Positions 24,916-33,928 of a stretch of 64,000 nt of DNA are shown here, one piece after another; position 1 is the stretch's first letter, and every line of letters begins with the position of its first letter. Where the stretch lies: NCBI RefSeq assembly GCF_022763245.1, contig NZ_JALEGV010000043.1, forward strand, positions 186,001 through 250,000, written 5' to 3'. The position numbers were made by a program, and so were the translations under genes. A model generated the notes under the pieces. The model saw only the letters and a list, made by a program, of their open reading frames with translations. It searched no databases and was not told the origin of the DNA. The DNA is from Oricola sp. (GTDB lineage: Bacteria > Pseudomonadota > Alphaproteobacteria > Rhizobiales > Rhizobiaceae).

Positions 24916-27774
24916 TCAAAGCCAGTTTCCCATAAGGATGAAGGGCGACCAGTAATAGGGGTGCGAGAACCCGGCCTGGTCGGTCCGTTTGCGTTTCTGT
25001 TTCGATTGCGCGGCGCGCTCGTCATCCGCGTCGGCGGCGGCGACCACCGTCTCGCCGGACAGCATGCGCATCTGCGCGGCGCGCAGCGCGTCGGCCTTGG
25101 AGAGGTTCTGGCGCACCATGCCGTCGTAGAAATCGCCCATCAGCCGGGCCGTCGCGGCATCGGCCACCGGCCAGAGCGACGCTATGACGGCGGAGGCGCC
25201 GCTCAGCTGCGCGGTCGCGCCGAAGCCTTCGATTTCCGACCCGTCCCCGCCTCCGCCACGCGCGGTCTGGCAGGCCGAGAGGGTCACGAGGTCGATGCCC
25301 TTGAACGACAGCGCCTGCTCGCTGCGGATGTCCGACAGCGCCAGATGCGTTCCGTCGCCGAGCAGCAGGAAGGAATCGTCCTCGCGCCCGGGGATGAGGC
25401 TGAAATGGCTGGCAATGTGCAGGATCGACGGCTGCAGCAGCAGGGTCAGTTGCAGGCTCGTCTCCGAGAAGTCCTCGTCGAGTTCGACCGGACCCTCCAG
25501 CACGCCCGCCTTGTCGTCGCCGGCGAAGATTGTCTCGATCTCGCGCTTCACGCCGGGCAGGGGGGAGAACCCCGGATGCGCCGCCGTCACGCCGAAGCCC
25601 GCGCTGCGGTTGGCCGCCCGGTCGCCGCGCTTGAACTGGGTCTGCACCGAGGTCGTGTAGAGCGAGACGGCATAGTCCTCGACGAAATAGCGCTTCCCGT
25701 CATAGAGCGCCGCGAAGGGCACGTAGCGCAGGAAGCCGTCGAGATTGAGCATCACGACCTTCACCTCGGCTTCCTCGAGCGTGTCGGCCACCGGCCGCAC
25801 CAGCACGTCATAGAGCGCGGCGAGCTTGTCGTTGGCCGCCGGGTCCAGCGCCTCGATGGACACCAGCGCGTCGAAGGTCATGCGCGACAGGTCCGCCTTC
25901 GAGACGTCGGACTTTCGGTGCAGCGTCAGTTCCGGCAGCGTCAGGAAGATATGCGTCGCGTCGTCGATCGCCGCGACCTGCAGGATCGCGGTCTTGTCCT
26001 CGAACGTCTCCAAGAGCGCCTGGTAGGAGCCGACGGCGTCCAGCCTCTCCTTGTAGATCTCCTGGTTCTGGTCCGTGACGCTGGCCAGGAACGCGTCGAC
26101 CTGCGTGTTGAAGTCGTTGACCGCCAGTTGCACGCTCTTTTGCAGGAGCAGCATCCGTCCCTTGTCGTCGTCGGAGGCATCGCCCGCGCGGAACTTGGCG
26201 ACCAGCCGGTCCAGTTCCTGGGCGGCGCTCAGGGGAAACGCGGCGATCGCGGTGATCTTCTCCTGCTCGCCGAGTTCGGAATCGTTGAGGATCGCCCGCG
26301 TGTCGCGCAGGTCGGCGCTGCCGTCGCGGCGCAGGAACTCGAAGACCTCCTGCTCCTTTTCCATGTTGAGCACGGCCTGGGCTTCCGTGAACCGGCCTTC
26401 CTCGATCAGCATGTCGGCGAGGTGCTGGTAGAGCCAGCGCCATTCGTCCTGCAATTCCTTGCTCTCGCCGGCGGAAAGAGCGCTGTTGGCCGAGCGGATG
26501 GACTGCTGGGCGTTGACGGCGAGCTTGGCGAACGCGATCGCGCGGGTGCGGTCGCCCTTGGCGCGGAAGGCCCGCGCCAGCGTGTCGAAGGCCCATCGCT
26601 GGTCGTCGAGGGTGATCTCGCGATTGGCCTGGATGAACGGCATCGCGTCCATCGTCCAGCGGATCGCGGCGTCCTGGTCGCCGAGATAATGCTCGATGAT
26701 GCCGAGATTGATCGCGACCTTGCTGTGATTGAACGAATAGCGGCCCTCCAGGGTCGCGATGATCGGCTCGGCCTGCAGGAAGGCGGCCTTGGAGGCCTCG
26801 AAATTCCCCAGGCGCCGCTGCACCCAGGCGACATTGTTGGTGACCCAGGCGATCTGCACCGCGTCGTCCCCGAGCGCCTCGGAATAGAGCTGCAGCGCCT
26901 TGTCATAGGTCTCCAGCGCGGCGTCGTAGTCGGTCAGGCCTTCCAGGCTGATGCCCTCGTTGAGATAGGTGTCGGCCACTTGCGAGCTGACTTCGCCGGT
27001 GGTCGGGACGAGGATCTCGCGCGCCTCTTTGAAGAAGCCGATCGCGTCCTGGTATTTCGACAGGCCCTGCAGCGCCATGCCCTTGTCCACGAGGCTTTGC
27101 GCCTTGCTCGCCGGATCGCCGATCTCCTGCCAGATCGCGCCGGCGGCGTCGAAGGACTGGATCGCGTCGTTGAACCGGGCCGACGACATGTCGACGTGAC
27201 CGATCGCGGAGTGGAGCGCGGCCTGCCACTTGAGGTCGTCGCCCTGGGCGCCCGCATAGGCGTCGAGCGCGGCTTTCATGTAGGTGCGGGCGCGGTCGAG
27301 ATTCTCCGCGCCGCCCCTGCTGCTGTAGATCCAGCCGAGATTGTAGAGGGCCACTCTCAGGCTGCCGAGGTCTTCGCCCTCGGTCTGCGAATAGAGGTCC
27401 ACGGCCTTCAGATAATAATCTTCGGCAAGCTCCAGATCGGCGGCGTCGCCCGTATTGAGATGAATGCCGGCGAGGCTGGCGAAGGTCTCGGCCTTCCACT
27501 TCAGGTCCTCGCCCGCGGCGTCGCCATAGGCGTCGATGGCCTTGCGGAAGGCCTCCGCCGCCGCACTCGTTTCCTCGCGGTCGAGATAGGCCCAGCCGAG
27601 ATCGTAGAGCGAGGCGGCGTTGCCTTCTTTCGCCGCTTCGACCAGCGCGGGGTCGATCGGCGTGTCTTCCACAACCTCCTGGGCCGATGCGGAAGCGGCG
27701 ATGAGCGCCGTGCTCGCCACGCCGGCGAGCAGGACGGAAACAGCGACCGTGGTCGTCTTGAAGAACTGCCTCAT
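24916..27774 (-). CDS. Exported TPR-CHAT cysteine protease
   Basis: A 952-residue protein with a signal peptide (residues 1-31, ending SASAQ). About 550 residues of tetratricopeptide-type repeats follow, and then a C-terminal CHAT (caspase HetF-associated with TPRs) peptidase domain. Catalytic His790 is in HIASHFS and Cys835 in TLSACQTA; the domain ends with the usual HPYYWSPFILMGNW. A short basic linker (QSKQKRKRTDQ) interrupts the last part. Unlike cytoplasmic CHAT defence proteins, this one is exported. It starts 25 bases after the caspase-like gene and precedes the S1 protease gene, so the three are probably one operon. Substrates are unknown; the TPRs should bind a protein partner. Confidence 0.92.
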   Translation of the reverse strand: MRQFFKTTTVAVSVLLAGVASTALIAASASAQEVVEDTPIDPALVEAAKEGNAASLYDLGWAYLDREETSAAAEAFRKAIDAYGDAAGEDLKWKAETFASLAGIHLNTGDAADLELAEDYYLKAVDLYSQTEGEDLGSLRVALYNLGWIYSSRGGAENLDRARTYMKAALDAYAGAQGDDLKWQAALHSAIGHVDMSSARFNDAIQSFDAAGAIWQEIGDPASKAQSLVDKGMALQGLSKYQDAIGFFKEAREILVPTTGEVSSQVADTYLNEGISLEGLTDYDAALETYDKALQLYSEALGDDAVQIAWVTNNVAWVQRRLGNFEASKAAFLQAEPIIATLEGRYSFNHSKVAINLGIIEHYLGDQDAAIRWTMDAMPFIQANREITLDDQRWAFDTLARAFRAKGDRTRAIAFAKLAVNAQQSIRSANSALSAGESKELQDEWRWLYQHLADMLIEEGRFTEAQAVLNMEKEQEVFEFLRRDGSADLRDTRAILNDSELGEQEKITAIAAFPLSAAQELDRLVAKFRAGDASDDDKGRMLLLQKSVQLAVNDFNTQVDAFLASVTDQNQEIYKERLDAVGSYQALLETFEDKTAILQVAAIDDATHIFLTLPELTLHRKSDVSKADLSRMTFDALVSIEALDPAANDKLAALYDVLVRPVADTLEEAEVKVVMLNLDGFLRYVPFAALYDGKRYFVEDYAVSLYTTSVQTQFKRGDRAANRSAGFGVTAAHPGFSPLPGVKREIETIFAGDDKAGVLEGPVELDEDFSETSLQLTLLLQPSILHIASHFSLIPGREDDSFLLLGDGTHLALSDIRSEQALSFKGIDLVTLSACQTARGGGGDGSEIEGFGATAQLSGASAVIASLWPVADAATARLMGDFYDGMVRQNLSKADALRAAQMRMLSGETVVAAADADDERAAQSKQKRKRTDQAGFSHPYYWSPFILMGNWL

Positions 27775-27799
27775 GAGCTTGTCCTCGTCCCCGCCAATG

Positions 27800-29923
27800 T
27801 CAGTCTTCCAGCGTGCCGGGCGCGACGGTCTCCAGCACGACCTGTGCGATGCCGGAGCTCTTGTCCTCGCGCGACTTGCGCTGAGCGGCACGGGTCGTCT
27901 CGCCGAAGCCCGCCTCCGCCAGCATGTCGCCGAAGCCGCCGCCTTCCTCCGCCGCCGCCTCGCGGGTGCGGCCGATCGCCGGCTGCGCCAGCCAGCCGAA
28001 ATCCGCCAGCGCCGATTGCGGATCGGCCTGCGTGACGATGTTGATCAGCCGCTCGCGCCCGTATTCGCCCTCGACGAAATCCAGCACGCCGTCGCGCAGC
28101 GTCTCGTTGGGAAAGATCCGGCCGTTATACATGAAGTCGATCGAGTAGCTGACGCCGACATAGAGGATGTTGAGGTCGAGCGGTCGGTTGCTGGTGTTGC
28201 GGGCCTCCACGAACAGTTCGTCGCCCGGTTCCACGCGCGGGATCGCCGGCGGCGCGATCGGCGTCATCTCGCCGGTCCGCGCGGATTTCACCAGATAGGT
28301 GACCTCCAGCCCGCCTTCGCCGTTGCCGAAGGAATCGCCGAGCCGGATCAGGTTGGTGACCCGCGCGATCCGCGCCAGCGTGTCGGCCAGGAGGCCGGCG
28401 GCCTCGCCCGCGTCGCGCCCGTCGAACTGCACCGAGATCGTCTTGTTGGCGCCGTCCTTGATCCATTCCGAGCCGACCGGAAGCAGCCAGACGGCGCCGT
28501 CGGCGGCCTGCAGGTAGATGTCGGCGCGTTCGCCGGGGCCGACCAGTTCGAGGCGAAGGCCCTCGCGGTCCGTCTCCCGCAACGTGTCGATCACCGCCGT
28601 GACCGCCTCGCGCTCGGCATCCGTCAGCTTGTCCTGGTCCGGCATGGCCGCGGTGATGGAAAAGCGCAGCTCTTCCGCCGGCTTGCGCGCGTAATAGCCC
28701 GGTTCGAGCAGCACGAAGCCGCCGTCGACGATCTCGAATTCCGACTTGAACTCGTCCGTCTTGGTGACGCGGATCGTCGCCAGCTTGGCGTCGTCGCTTG
28801 CCGCCGGGCTGTCCAGCAACGCCAGTTCGTCGCCCACCGAGATGCCGTGCAGGCGTCCGGCGGAGAACACTTTCGCCGCGCCGTCCTGCTTGACCGGCCA
28901 TTGCTGTATCCGGCCGCCTTCGCCGATGTCGCTGCCGAAGACCGGCGTGTCGAGCGACCCTTCGAAGAGCGGCGTCGGCTGGGCGCGATAGCCCGTCGAA
29001 TAACGGCGCAGCACCTCTTCGCCGAGCTGGCGATAGGTCAGCGCCGGGTTCTGGGCCAGCGTCTCGAACAGCGTGAAGGTGAAGAGCCCGTGCGACACCC
29101 GGTCCGGGTCGTCGGCGGGCAGGCGCATCTCCGGCGTCGTCTCGTTGGTTTGCGCCGCGTAGAAATAGACGAACGCGCCGTCGCCGTCGTCGACGGTTTC
29201 CAGCGTCGCCGCTTCCGGTTGCGGATTGCCGGAGCGGGTGCGCACCGGCTCGACGGCGTCCAGCACCTCCTGCGGCACGCCCAGCGCCAGCGGGCTGAGC
29301 TTGCGGGAGCGTTCGGCGTCCAGCGGATCGCCGGCGGTGATCCCGGCGCGCGTGACGGTGCCGGAATGGCAGCTGTCGAACACCGCCCAGACGCGGGCGC
29401 CCTTGTCGATGATCGCGTTGATCATCGCGCCCAGTTCGTCGTCGACGAGCGCGTTGCGGATGGTGCCCGTCTTCTGGTCCCAACCGGCGACGTCGGCCGG
29501 CAGGAACAACTCGTCGAGCCCGTCCTGCTCGGTGCCCGGCTGCAGGGCCGGCGCCTGCGAGCCGTGGCCGGAGAAATGCAGCAGCACGAAGTCGCCCGGC
29601 TCGGTCTCGCTGGCGAGCGTCGCGAGCGCGGCGCGGATGTTGTCGCCGGTCGGCGCCTTGGAATCGTCCACGCCGTCGGCCAGGACCGCGATGTTGGAAT
29701 CGAAGAACTCGATCGGCGCGTTGTCGAGCAGGTAGCTGCGCACCAGCCTGGCGTCATTGGCGGGGCCGGTCAGCCACAGCGTCGGGTCGAGCTCCGGATA
29801 TTCCGAAACCGCCACGATCAGCGCCCGATTGGTCTGCGCCCATGCCGGCGCTGCCGAAAGGACGACCGTCGTCATCCCGGCGAACAAGGCGGCACGTGCC
29901 GCGCTGGATGCCCATGTCATCAT
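27800..29923 (-). CDS. Exported caspase-like (peptidase C14 / metacaspase) protein
   Basis: A 707-residue exported protein (signal peptide TTVVLSAAPAWA). The p20-like domain starts NRALIVAVSEYPELD, with catalytic His120 in FSGHG and Cys185 in FDSCHSG. The remainder, from about residue 330, holds a DUF4384-like segment (VEPGDELFVEARNTSNRPLDLNILYVG) and further beta-rich parts. In metacaspases the pocket prefers Arg or Lys, so this enzyme could cut the Arg61 junction of the neighbouring serine protease zymogen; that link is inference. ATG 29923 (next codon also ATG) follows GAGGGATCAGG. It is the first gene of the presumed protease operon. Confidence 0.92.
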   Translation of the reverse strand: MMTWASSAARAALFAGMTTVVLSAAPAWAQTNRALIVAVSEYPELDPTLWLTGPANDARLVRSYLLDNAPIEFFDSNIAVLADGVDDSKAPTGDNIRAALATLASETEPGDFVLLHFSGHGSQAPALQPGTEQDGLDELFLPADVAGWDQKTGTIRNALVDDELGAMINAIIDKGARVWAVFDSCHSGTVTRAGITAGDPLDAERSRKLSPLALGVPQEVLDAVEPVRTRSGNPQPEAATLETVDDGDGAFVYFYAAQTNETTPEMRLPADDPDRVSHGLFTFTLFETLAQNPALTYRQLGEEVLRRYSTGYRAQPTPLFEGSLDTPVFGSDIGEGGRIQQWPVKQDGAAKVFSAGRLHGISVGDELALLDSPAASDDAKLATIRVTKTDEFKSEFEIVDGGFVLLEPGYYARKPAEELRFSITAAMPDQDKLTDAEREAVTAVIDTLRETDREGLRLELVGPGERADIYLQAADGAVWLLPVGSEWIKDGANKTISVQFDGRDAGEAAGLLADTLARIARVTNLIRLGDSFGNGEGGLEVTYLVKSARTGEMTPIAPPAIPRVEPGDELFVEARNTSNRPLDLNILYVGVSYSIDFMYNGRIFPNETLRDGVLDFVEGEYGRERLINIVTQADPQSALADFGWLAQPAIGRTREAAAEEGGGFGDMLAEAGFGETTRAAQRKSREDKSSGIAQVVLETVAPGTLED

Positions 29924-30327
29924 CCTGATCCCTCGATTGCGCACCGCAGCCTCCCCGGCGCGATGCTCGCCCTGCCGCGTGCCGAACACACGCCCGGCAG
30001 GGTTGTGCTGCATAGCATTGCGGCAAGCATGGAAAAATTTTGGCGGTTCTCGCAAAATCTTGCGGACTGTCATCTTTGGTGATCTGCCGAGGTCCGAAAT
30101 CTGCCTCCGCATTCCGACCCCACCCGTCAAGATTCGCCGTCCCCTCCTTGGAATTTTGGCATTTCGCAGCGTAAGCCAGGTGCAATTTCTTGCAAGCGGC
30201 TTACCCTGAAAAAGTAATCGCTTTCTTTCGGCGTGTTGCACTGGCGTGACGGAAAAACCACTGTGCCACGCTGCAATATGGCAAAAAATGGGCCCGTGAC
30301 AGGCCAAACAAACCACAGATCCGGCCT
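29924..30327. other. 404-base divergent intergenic region
   Basis: No credible ORF. It should hold the promoters of the minus-strand protease operon and of the plus-strand membrane protein gene. The AT-richer parts are near 30030-30060 and 30150-30290; a nested inverted repeat lies at 30171-30204. Confidence 0.6.
30171..30204. promoter_or_regulatory. Nested inverted repeat in the protease-operon control region
   Basis: Outer arms GTAAGCC / GGCTTAC enclose TGCAA-TTTC-TTGCA. Two dyads share one centre, as expected for an operator or a hairpin in a long leader. Confidence 0.4.
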
Positions 30328-31278
30328 ATGTTGACCGCTTACTTCGATCGTCTCGCCAGCCCCGCGGGTATTCTTCTCCTGCTCGCCGGCGCCTTTTACG
30401 TCTTCGCCGGCTGGTTCGCCTGCCGCCACATCCGCACGGAGATGCTGATCGACCGGGCCCTGGACGCGCTCGGCGGGGCGCAGCCCGACGCGGCCGACCG
30501 CGCCCGCACGATCTGGCTTCTCGCCGGCACCGTCGTGACATTCGCCTCGGGCGCGAGCCTCGTCGCGCTGTCGTCGCTGGCGATCTGGGCCTTCGTCGCC
30601 GGCTTCCTGCAGCAGGTCGTCTACATCCTGGTCGCCGCGCCGCGCTATTTCGACGTCGACGAACCGCCGGATCCGCGCGGGCGCAGACAGACGACCAATG
30701 CGGCGATCATCTATGGCGTTGTCGCGGTCGGCGTCATCTTCGCCGGCGCGCGCGGCGCGCTCCTGCCGGTCGCGGGCGCCGGTCTGCCGGCCACCGTGGC
30801 CGTGGCGCTCGCCGTCGCGGGTTTCGTCGTCTGGATGGTCTACGGCGTGAAGGCGTCGCGAGACGTCGCCTCGCCATTGGCGGGTCTAGACCTCGACGCC
30901 GGCGAGGACGCGGAAGACGATGTCGCGCTGGCGGACCTCGTGGCGCTCCGGCTCTCCGCCGAGCAGGACCAGTGGCCGCTGGAGGCCGTCTTTCACGACG
31001 GGCAGGCGCGCCGCGTGTCGCCGCAGAGCCTGTTCGACGCCGCCGACCTCTGCCGCGATCTCCTCGCCTGGCAGGACCGTTTCGACGACATCTTCGAACC
31101 GCTCGACCTGTCCCTGGCCCGCGACTGGACGCCGGAGGAGGAGCAGGCGCATTTCCGCGAGGCGCGGGCGCTGGCCGAAAGGCTTCGAGACGAGATCGAC
31201 GAGATCGGCTTCACCGCCATCGCGGTGTCATACGCGGCAATCGACGGCAGCTGGATCGACGCGCGTCAGCCGGGCTGA
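30328..31278 (+). CDS. Membrane protein of unknown function
   Basis: A 316-residue protein with about five membrane segments in the first 180 residues, then an acidic cytosolic domain of about 135 residues (DLDAGEDAEDDVALADLVALRL ... RDWTPEEEQAHFREARALAERLRDEID). No motif is recognised. It is divergent from the caspase-like gene and could be connected with it, but this is only position. The last 13 bases overlap the end of the convergent gene at 31266. Confidence 0.75.
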   Translation: MLTAYFDRLASPAGILLLLAGAFYVFAGWFACRHIRTEMLIDRALDALGGAQPDAADRARTIWLLAGTVVTFASGASLVALSSLAIWAFVAGFLQQVVYILVAAPRYFDVDEPPDPRGRRQTTNAAIIYGVVAVGVIFAGARGALLPVAGAGLPATVAVALAVAGFVVWMVYGVKASRDVASPLAGLDLDAGEDAEDDVALADLVALRLSAEQDQWPLEAVFHDGQARRVSPQSLFDAADLCRDLLAWQDRFDDIFEPLDLSLARDWTPEEEQAHFREARALAERLRDEIDEIGFTAIAVSYAAIDGSWIDARQPG

Positions 31279-31904
31279 TCGTCCGCTTCCGGTTCCTTGT
31301 CCATGTCCTGCAGCGCCTTGGCGAAGGACTTCACCGGCACCTGCGGCGGCTTGCGCCACGGCGCGTTGCCGATGAGGAGGGCGATGCCCATCAGGAACAT
31401 CATGCCGAGCGGAACGAGCGCCTCGCCGACCAGCGCGTCGCCCCTTCCGCCGGCGGTCGCCAGCACGGTGATCGTCAGCGCTGCGACCGTCGTGAGCGCG
31501 CCGATGGCGAATATCCAGTGCCGCGAGCGGCCATATTCGCCGATCGTCACCGGCAGGTCGGGCGCCAGTTCGGCCAGCCGGTCCGCGACGAGCGCCACCG
31601 AGGCGCGAAACCCGATGAATTCGGGATCTGAATGCGCGCTCGCTGCCGGGCTGGTGCAGGACAGCGAGCGCTTCGGCGCCGTCCCGCGCGGCTTGAGGTC
31701 GAGCCGGCTCAGCCGCATGCCGCGCATCCTGTGCTGCACATAGGCGAGGCCGTCGATGTCGTGCCAGGCGATGCGCCATTTCTCGGCGCCGTCGGCATCG
31801 GTGCAGATCAGGTCGCGCGTCCCCGCCTCGAAGAATTCGCGGCCGCGCAGCAGCGCCGGCTTGTAGCCGGACCGGGTGTCGTCGGTCGGGGGTTTGTCGC
31901 TCAT
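31266..31904 (-). CDS. Membrane protein of unknown function
   Basis: A 212-residue protein. The first 115 residues form a cytosolic, PH-like beta-rich domain (REFFEAGTRDLICTDADGAEKWRIAWHDIDGLAYV). Two membrane segments follow (WIFAIGALTTVAALTITVLA and LVPLGMMFLMGIALLIG), then a short acidic tail. I do not recognise the family. The start ATG 31904 overlaps the end of the upstream gene by four bases; the neighbours at 31901-33646 are on the same strand, so it ends a four-gene operon. Confidence 0.72.
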   Translation of the reverse strand: MSDKPPTDDTRSGYKPALLRGREFFEAGTRDLICTDADGAEKWRIAWHDIDGLAYVQHRMRGMRLSRLDLKPRGTAPKRSLSCTSPAASAHSDPEFIGFRASVALVADRLAELAPDLPVTIGEYGRSRHWIFAIGALTTVAALTITVLATAGGRGDALVGEALVPLGMMFLMGIALLIGNAPWRKPPQVPVKSFAKALQDMDKEPEADDQPG

Positions 31905-32377
31905 GGCGTCTCCATCCTGCGCCGCGCCCACAGCGTCACCAGGCAGGCCGCGACGATGGCGGCCGGCACGGTGACCCAGCCGCTGAAGACGATGGTCATC
32001 ACGGAGAGATAGAGGATGCCGGGCAGCAGCAGGTGCATCTCCGACTTCTCCGCCAGCATCCCGACCACGGGCTGGAAGGTGAAGGCGATGGTCGGCAGCC
32101 ACATCAGCATCGACGACGAGATCGCCGACAGCGCGCCGGCGAGTCCCGCCCGCCAATAGCTGAAACCGGTGGGCGTCGGCGTCAGCCACCGCCAGAACAG
32201 CGCCATGGTCGCCGTCGCCGCCACCATCGCCGACACCGCCAGGACGAAGGAAAGCTTGGTCTCCATGAAGTCGTCGGCGATGATGGCGACCACGATGGCG
32301 CTCGCCACGAAGCCGGCCACGCCGGCCGCATGGGTCCCGATCCGGATCGTCGCCGCGAGGGTCTGCGCGAATGTCAT
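31901..32377 (-). CDS. Four-helix membrane protein of unknown function
   Basis: A 158-residue hydrophobic protein with four membrane segments (about residues 14-35, 45-62, 80-100 and 115-150). No family is recognised and no catalytic residue stands out. GGGAGGG lies seven bases before ATG 32377. The stop overlaps the start of the following gene (ATGA type), indicating coupled translation within the 31266-33646 operon. Confidence 0.72.
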   Translation of the reverse strand: MTFAQTLAATIRIGTHAAGVAGFVASAIVVAIIADDFMETKLSFVLAVSAMVAATATMALFWRWLTPTPTGFSYWRAGLAGALSAISSSMLMWLPTIAFTFQPVVGMLAEKSEMHLLLPGILYLSVMTIVFSGWVTVPAAIVAACLVTLWARRRMETP

Positions 32378-32394
32378 GCCGTCCCTCCCGCAGC

Positions 32395-33330
32395 TCACAC
32401 GAAGGCCAGCCGGAAGGCGAAGAGGCCGATCGGCACGCTGATCAGGGCGAGCGGAATGATCATCAGGGCGAGGAAATCGGGGAAGCGCCAGCGCACGACA
32501 TAAAGGTCGCCATTCGGCGATTGCATCGCCCGCACGGTCTCGCCCGGCAGGTAGCGGTCCTGCCGCAGCGCCTCGGCCTCGGGGATCGGCACCCAGCCAT
32601 AGGTGACGCCGAGAAGCGGCACGCCGCCATCGGCGAAACCGTCCGGCGCGTCCACGGTGACGTCGAGATAGGCGGCGACGGTGCCGTTGCCGACCTGGTG
32701 GCGACGAATGTCGGCGGCAAGGACCGTCACGGCGTGGCGCGGCCATGTGATGGAGTAGGGCGGCGGGTCGCCGAAGGTCCAGAAGACATAGGCCAGAAAC
32801 AGCGGCGTGCCGGTGAAGATCACGCCGAACAGCAGCGCGAAGGGCCGGAACGCCCCGCCGGCGTTCTTGCGTGCCGCGGGGCCGCCCTGCCGGCGCCAGC
32901 GCGCGTCGAAGAACGGCCGCAGGAGGACGTATCCGATCAGCGCCAGGACCACGGTCGCCACCGTCGCCGGCACGAGCATGAAGGGCCGCCAGTCGGACGG
33001 GTAGGCGATCCTGCCGTCGGGCGCGATGCGCACCGCCGTCGTCAGGCCCACGGGCCAGCGGCTGACGAGCGTGTCGCGCTCCTCCGTCGCGTCCCGGACG
33101 AGGAGCCGGATCGGCGTGCGCACGCGGCTTCCGCTCACGACCTCGACGATCGGGTCGGTGCGTTGGTCGTTGCCCCAGCCGTCGTCCACCTGCCGCGTGT
33201 CGTGGCGCATGACGGTGGCTTCGGCCCGGTCCCAGAAGATCGAGATGGCCGGCGGCGAGCCGGTGAGCCACAGGCCGAGGAGGACGATGAGCGCGATGGC
33301 GCCCATGAACAGAGTCGAGACGAGCCTCAT
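32395..33330 (-). CDS. Membrane protein with two DUF3592-like segments
   Basis: A 311-residue protein. Two extracytoplasmic beta-rich segments, each flanked by membrane helices, resemble DUF3592 domains: ISIFWDRAEATVMRHDTRQ and YSITWPRHAVTVLAADIRRH begin the two copies. Membrane segments lie near residues 5-22, 115-135, 170-190 and 285-308. DUF3592 has no assigned function. ATG 33330 follows GTCGGGG-poor sequence, so the start is less sure; the longer frame to 33417 lacks support. It is second in a four-gene operon of membrane proteins. Confidence 0.75.
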   Translation of the reverse strand: MRLVSTLFMGAIALIVLLGLWLTGSPPAISIFWDRAEATVMRHDTRQVDDGWGNDQRTDPIVEVVSGSRVRTPIRLLVRDATEERDTLVSRWPVGLTTAVRIAPDGRIAYPSDWRPFMLVPATVATVVLALIGYVLLRPFFDARWRRQGGPAARKNAGGAFRPFALLFGVIFTGTPLFLAYVFWTFGDPPPYSITWPRHAVTVLAADIRRHQVGNGTVAAYLDVTVDAPDGFADGGVPLLGVTYGWVPIPEAEALRQDRYLPGETVRAMQSPNGDLYVVRWRFPDFLALMIIPLALISVPIGLFAFRLAFV

Positions 33331-33361
33331 GCCGCGTCGCCGCCCCGTGTCCGCGGGCCCG

Positions 33362-33646
33362 TCACGAGGCCAGTCCCGAAAGCAGGACGAAGGGAAAGAA
33401 GAGCACCGCGCCCGCAAGTCCCGCCGAGAACAGGAGAACGCCGCGCTTTGCGACGAGCCGGCGGTGTTCCGGCTCGATCGTGTCGAGATAGCGGCTCGAC
33501 CAGATCAGCCCGGGCCGCTCGTTTCGCGCCCGGCAGTCGGCGGCATGGGCGGGCCAGGACCGCGTCGCCATCACGGCGCCGAGAATGCCGATGGCGAGGC
33601 TCAACACGAGGCCGGCGATGCCGGCATAGGCAAGCACGGCAATCAT
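33362..33646 (-). CDS. Small two-helix membrane protein
   Basis: A 94-residue protein with hydrophobic segments at residues 3-25 and 70-92 and a 40-residue charged loop between them (WPAHAADCRARNERPGLIWSS). It is not recognised. It is the first gene of the minus-strand operon 31266-33646. The 282-base gap upstream to the divergent thioesterase gene contains no ORF I would accept. Confidence 0.68.
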   Translation of the reverse strand: MIAVLAYAGIAGLVLSLAIGILGAVMATRSWPAHAADCRARNERPGLIWSSRYLDTIEPEHRRLVAKRGVLLFSAGLAGAVLFFPFVLLSGLAS

Positions 33647-33928
33647 GGATGTCTGCGCCGGATGCGGGGGGAAGGGAAACGCGGTGCCGGTCGTGCGTGT
33701 CTGGTCGTCGCCAATGTCTTCTGTCCCTGTGAGCGTCCGGCGTCTATCGGGCGATCGCGCCGAAATCGCGGCACGGCCCCGTCGCCCGCGATGCCCGGAT
33801 GGTTAGCACAAGGAATTCGTTGGGGAAATCGTGTTGCTGCCCGAGACGGCCGCGCCGCGACCGCATTGCCTTGTGGCGCGAAAGCCTTAAGACGGACTGT
33901 CACCGGGGCAACGTGGAGGACGACGGTC

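Noticed and set aside
24961-28035. 1024-codon ORF antisense to the CHAT gene
   Set aside because: Shadow of a clear TPR-CHAT protein; translation is Arg/His-rich with no motif.
23792-29923. Anti-phage defence reading of the CHAT/caspase genes
   Set aside because: All three proteins have signal peptides and intrinsic protease domains, without a nucleotide-sensing, STAND or CRISPR component nearby.
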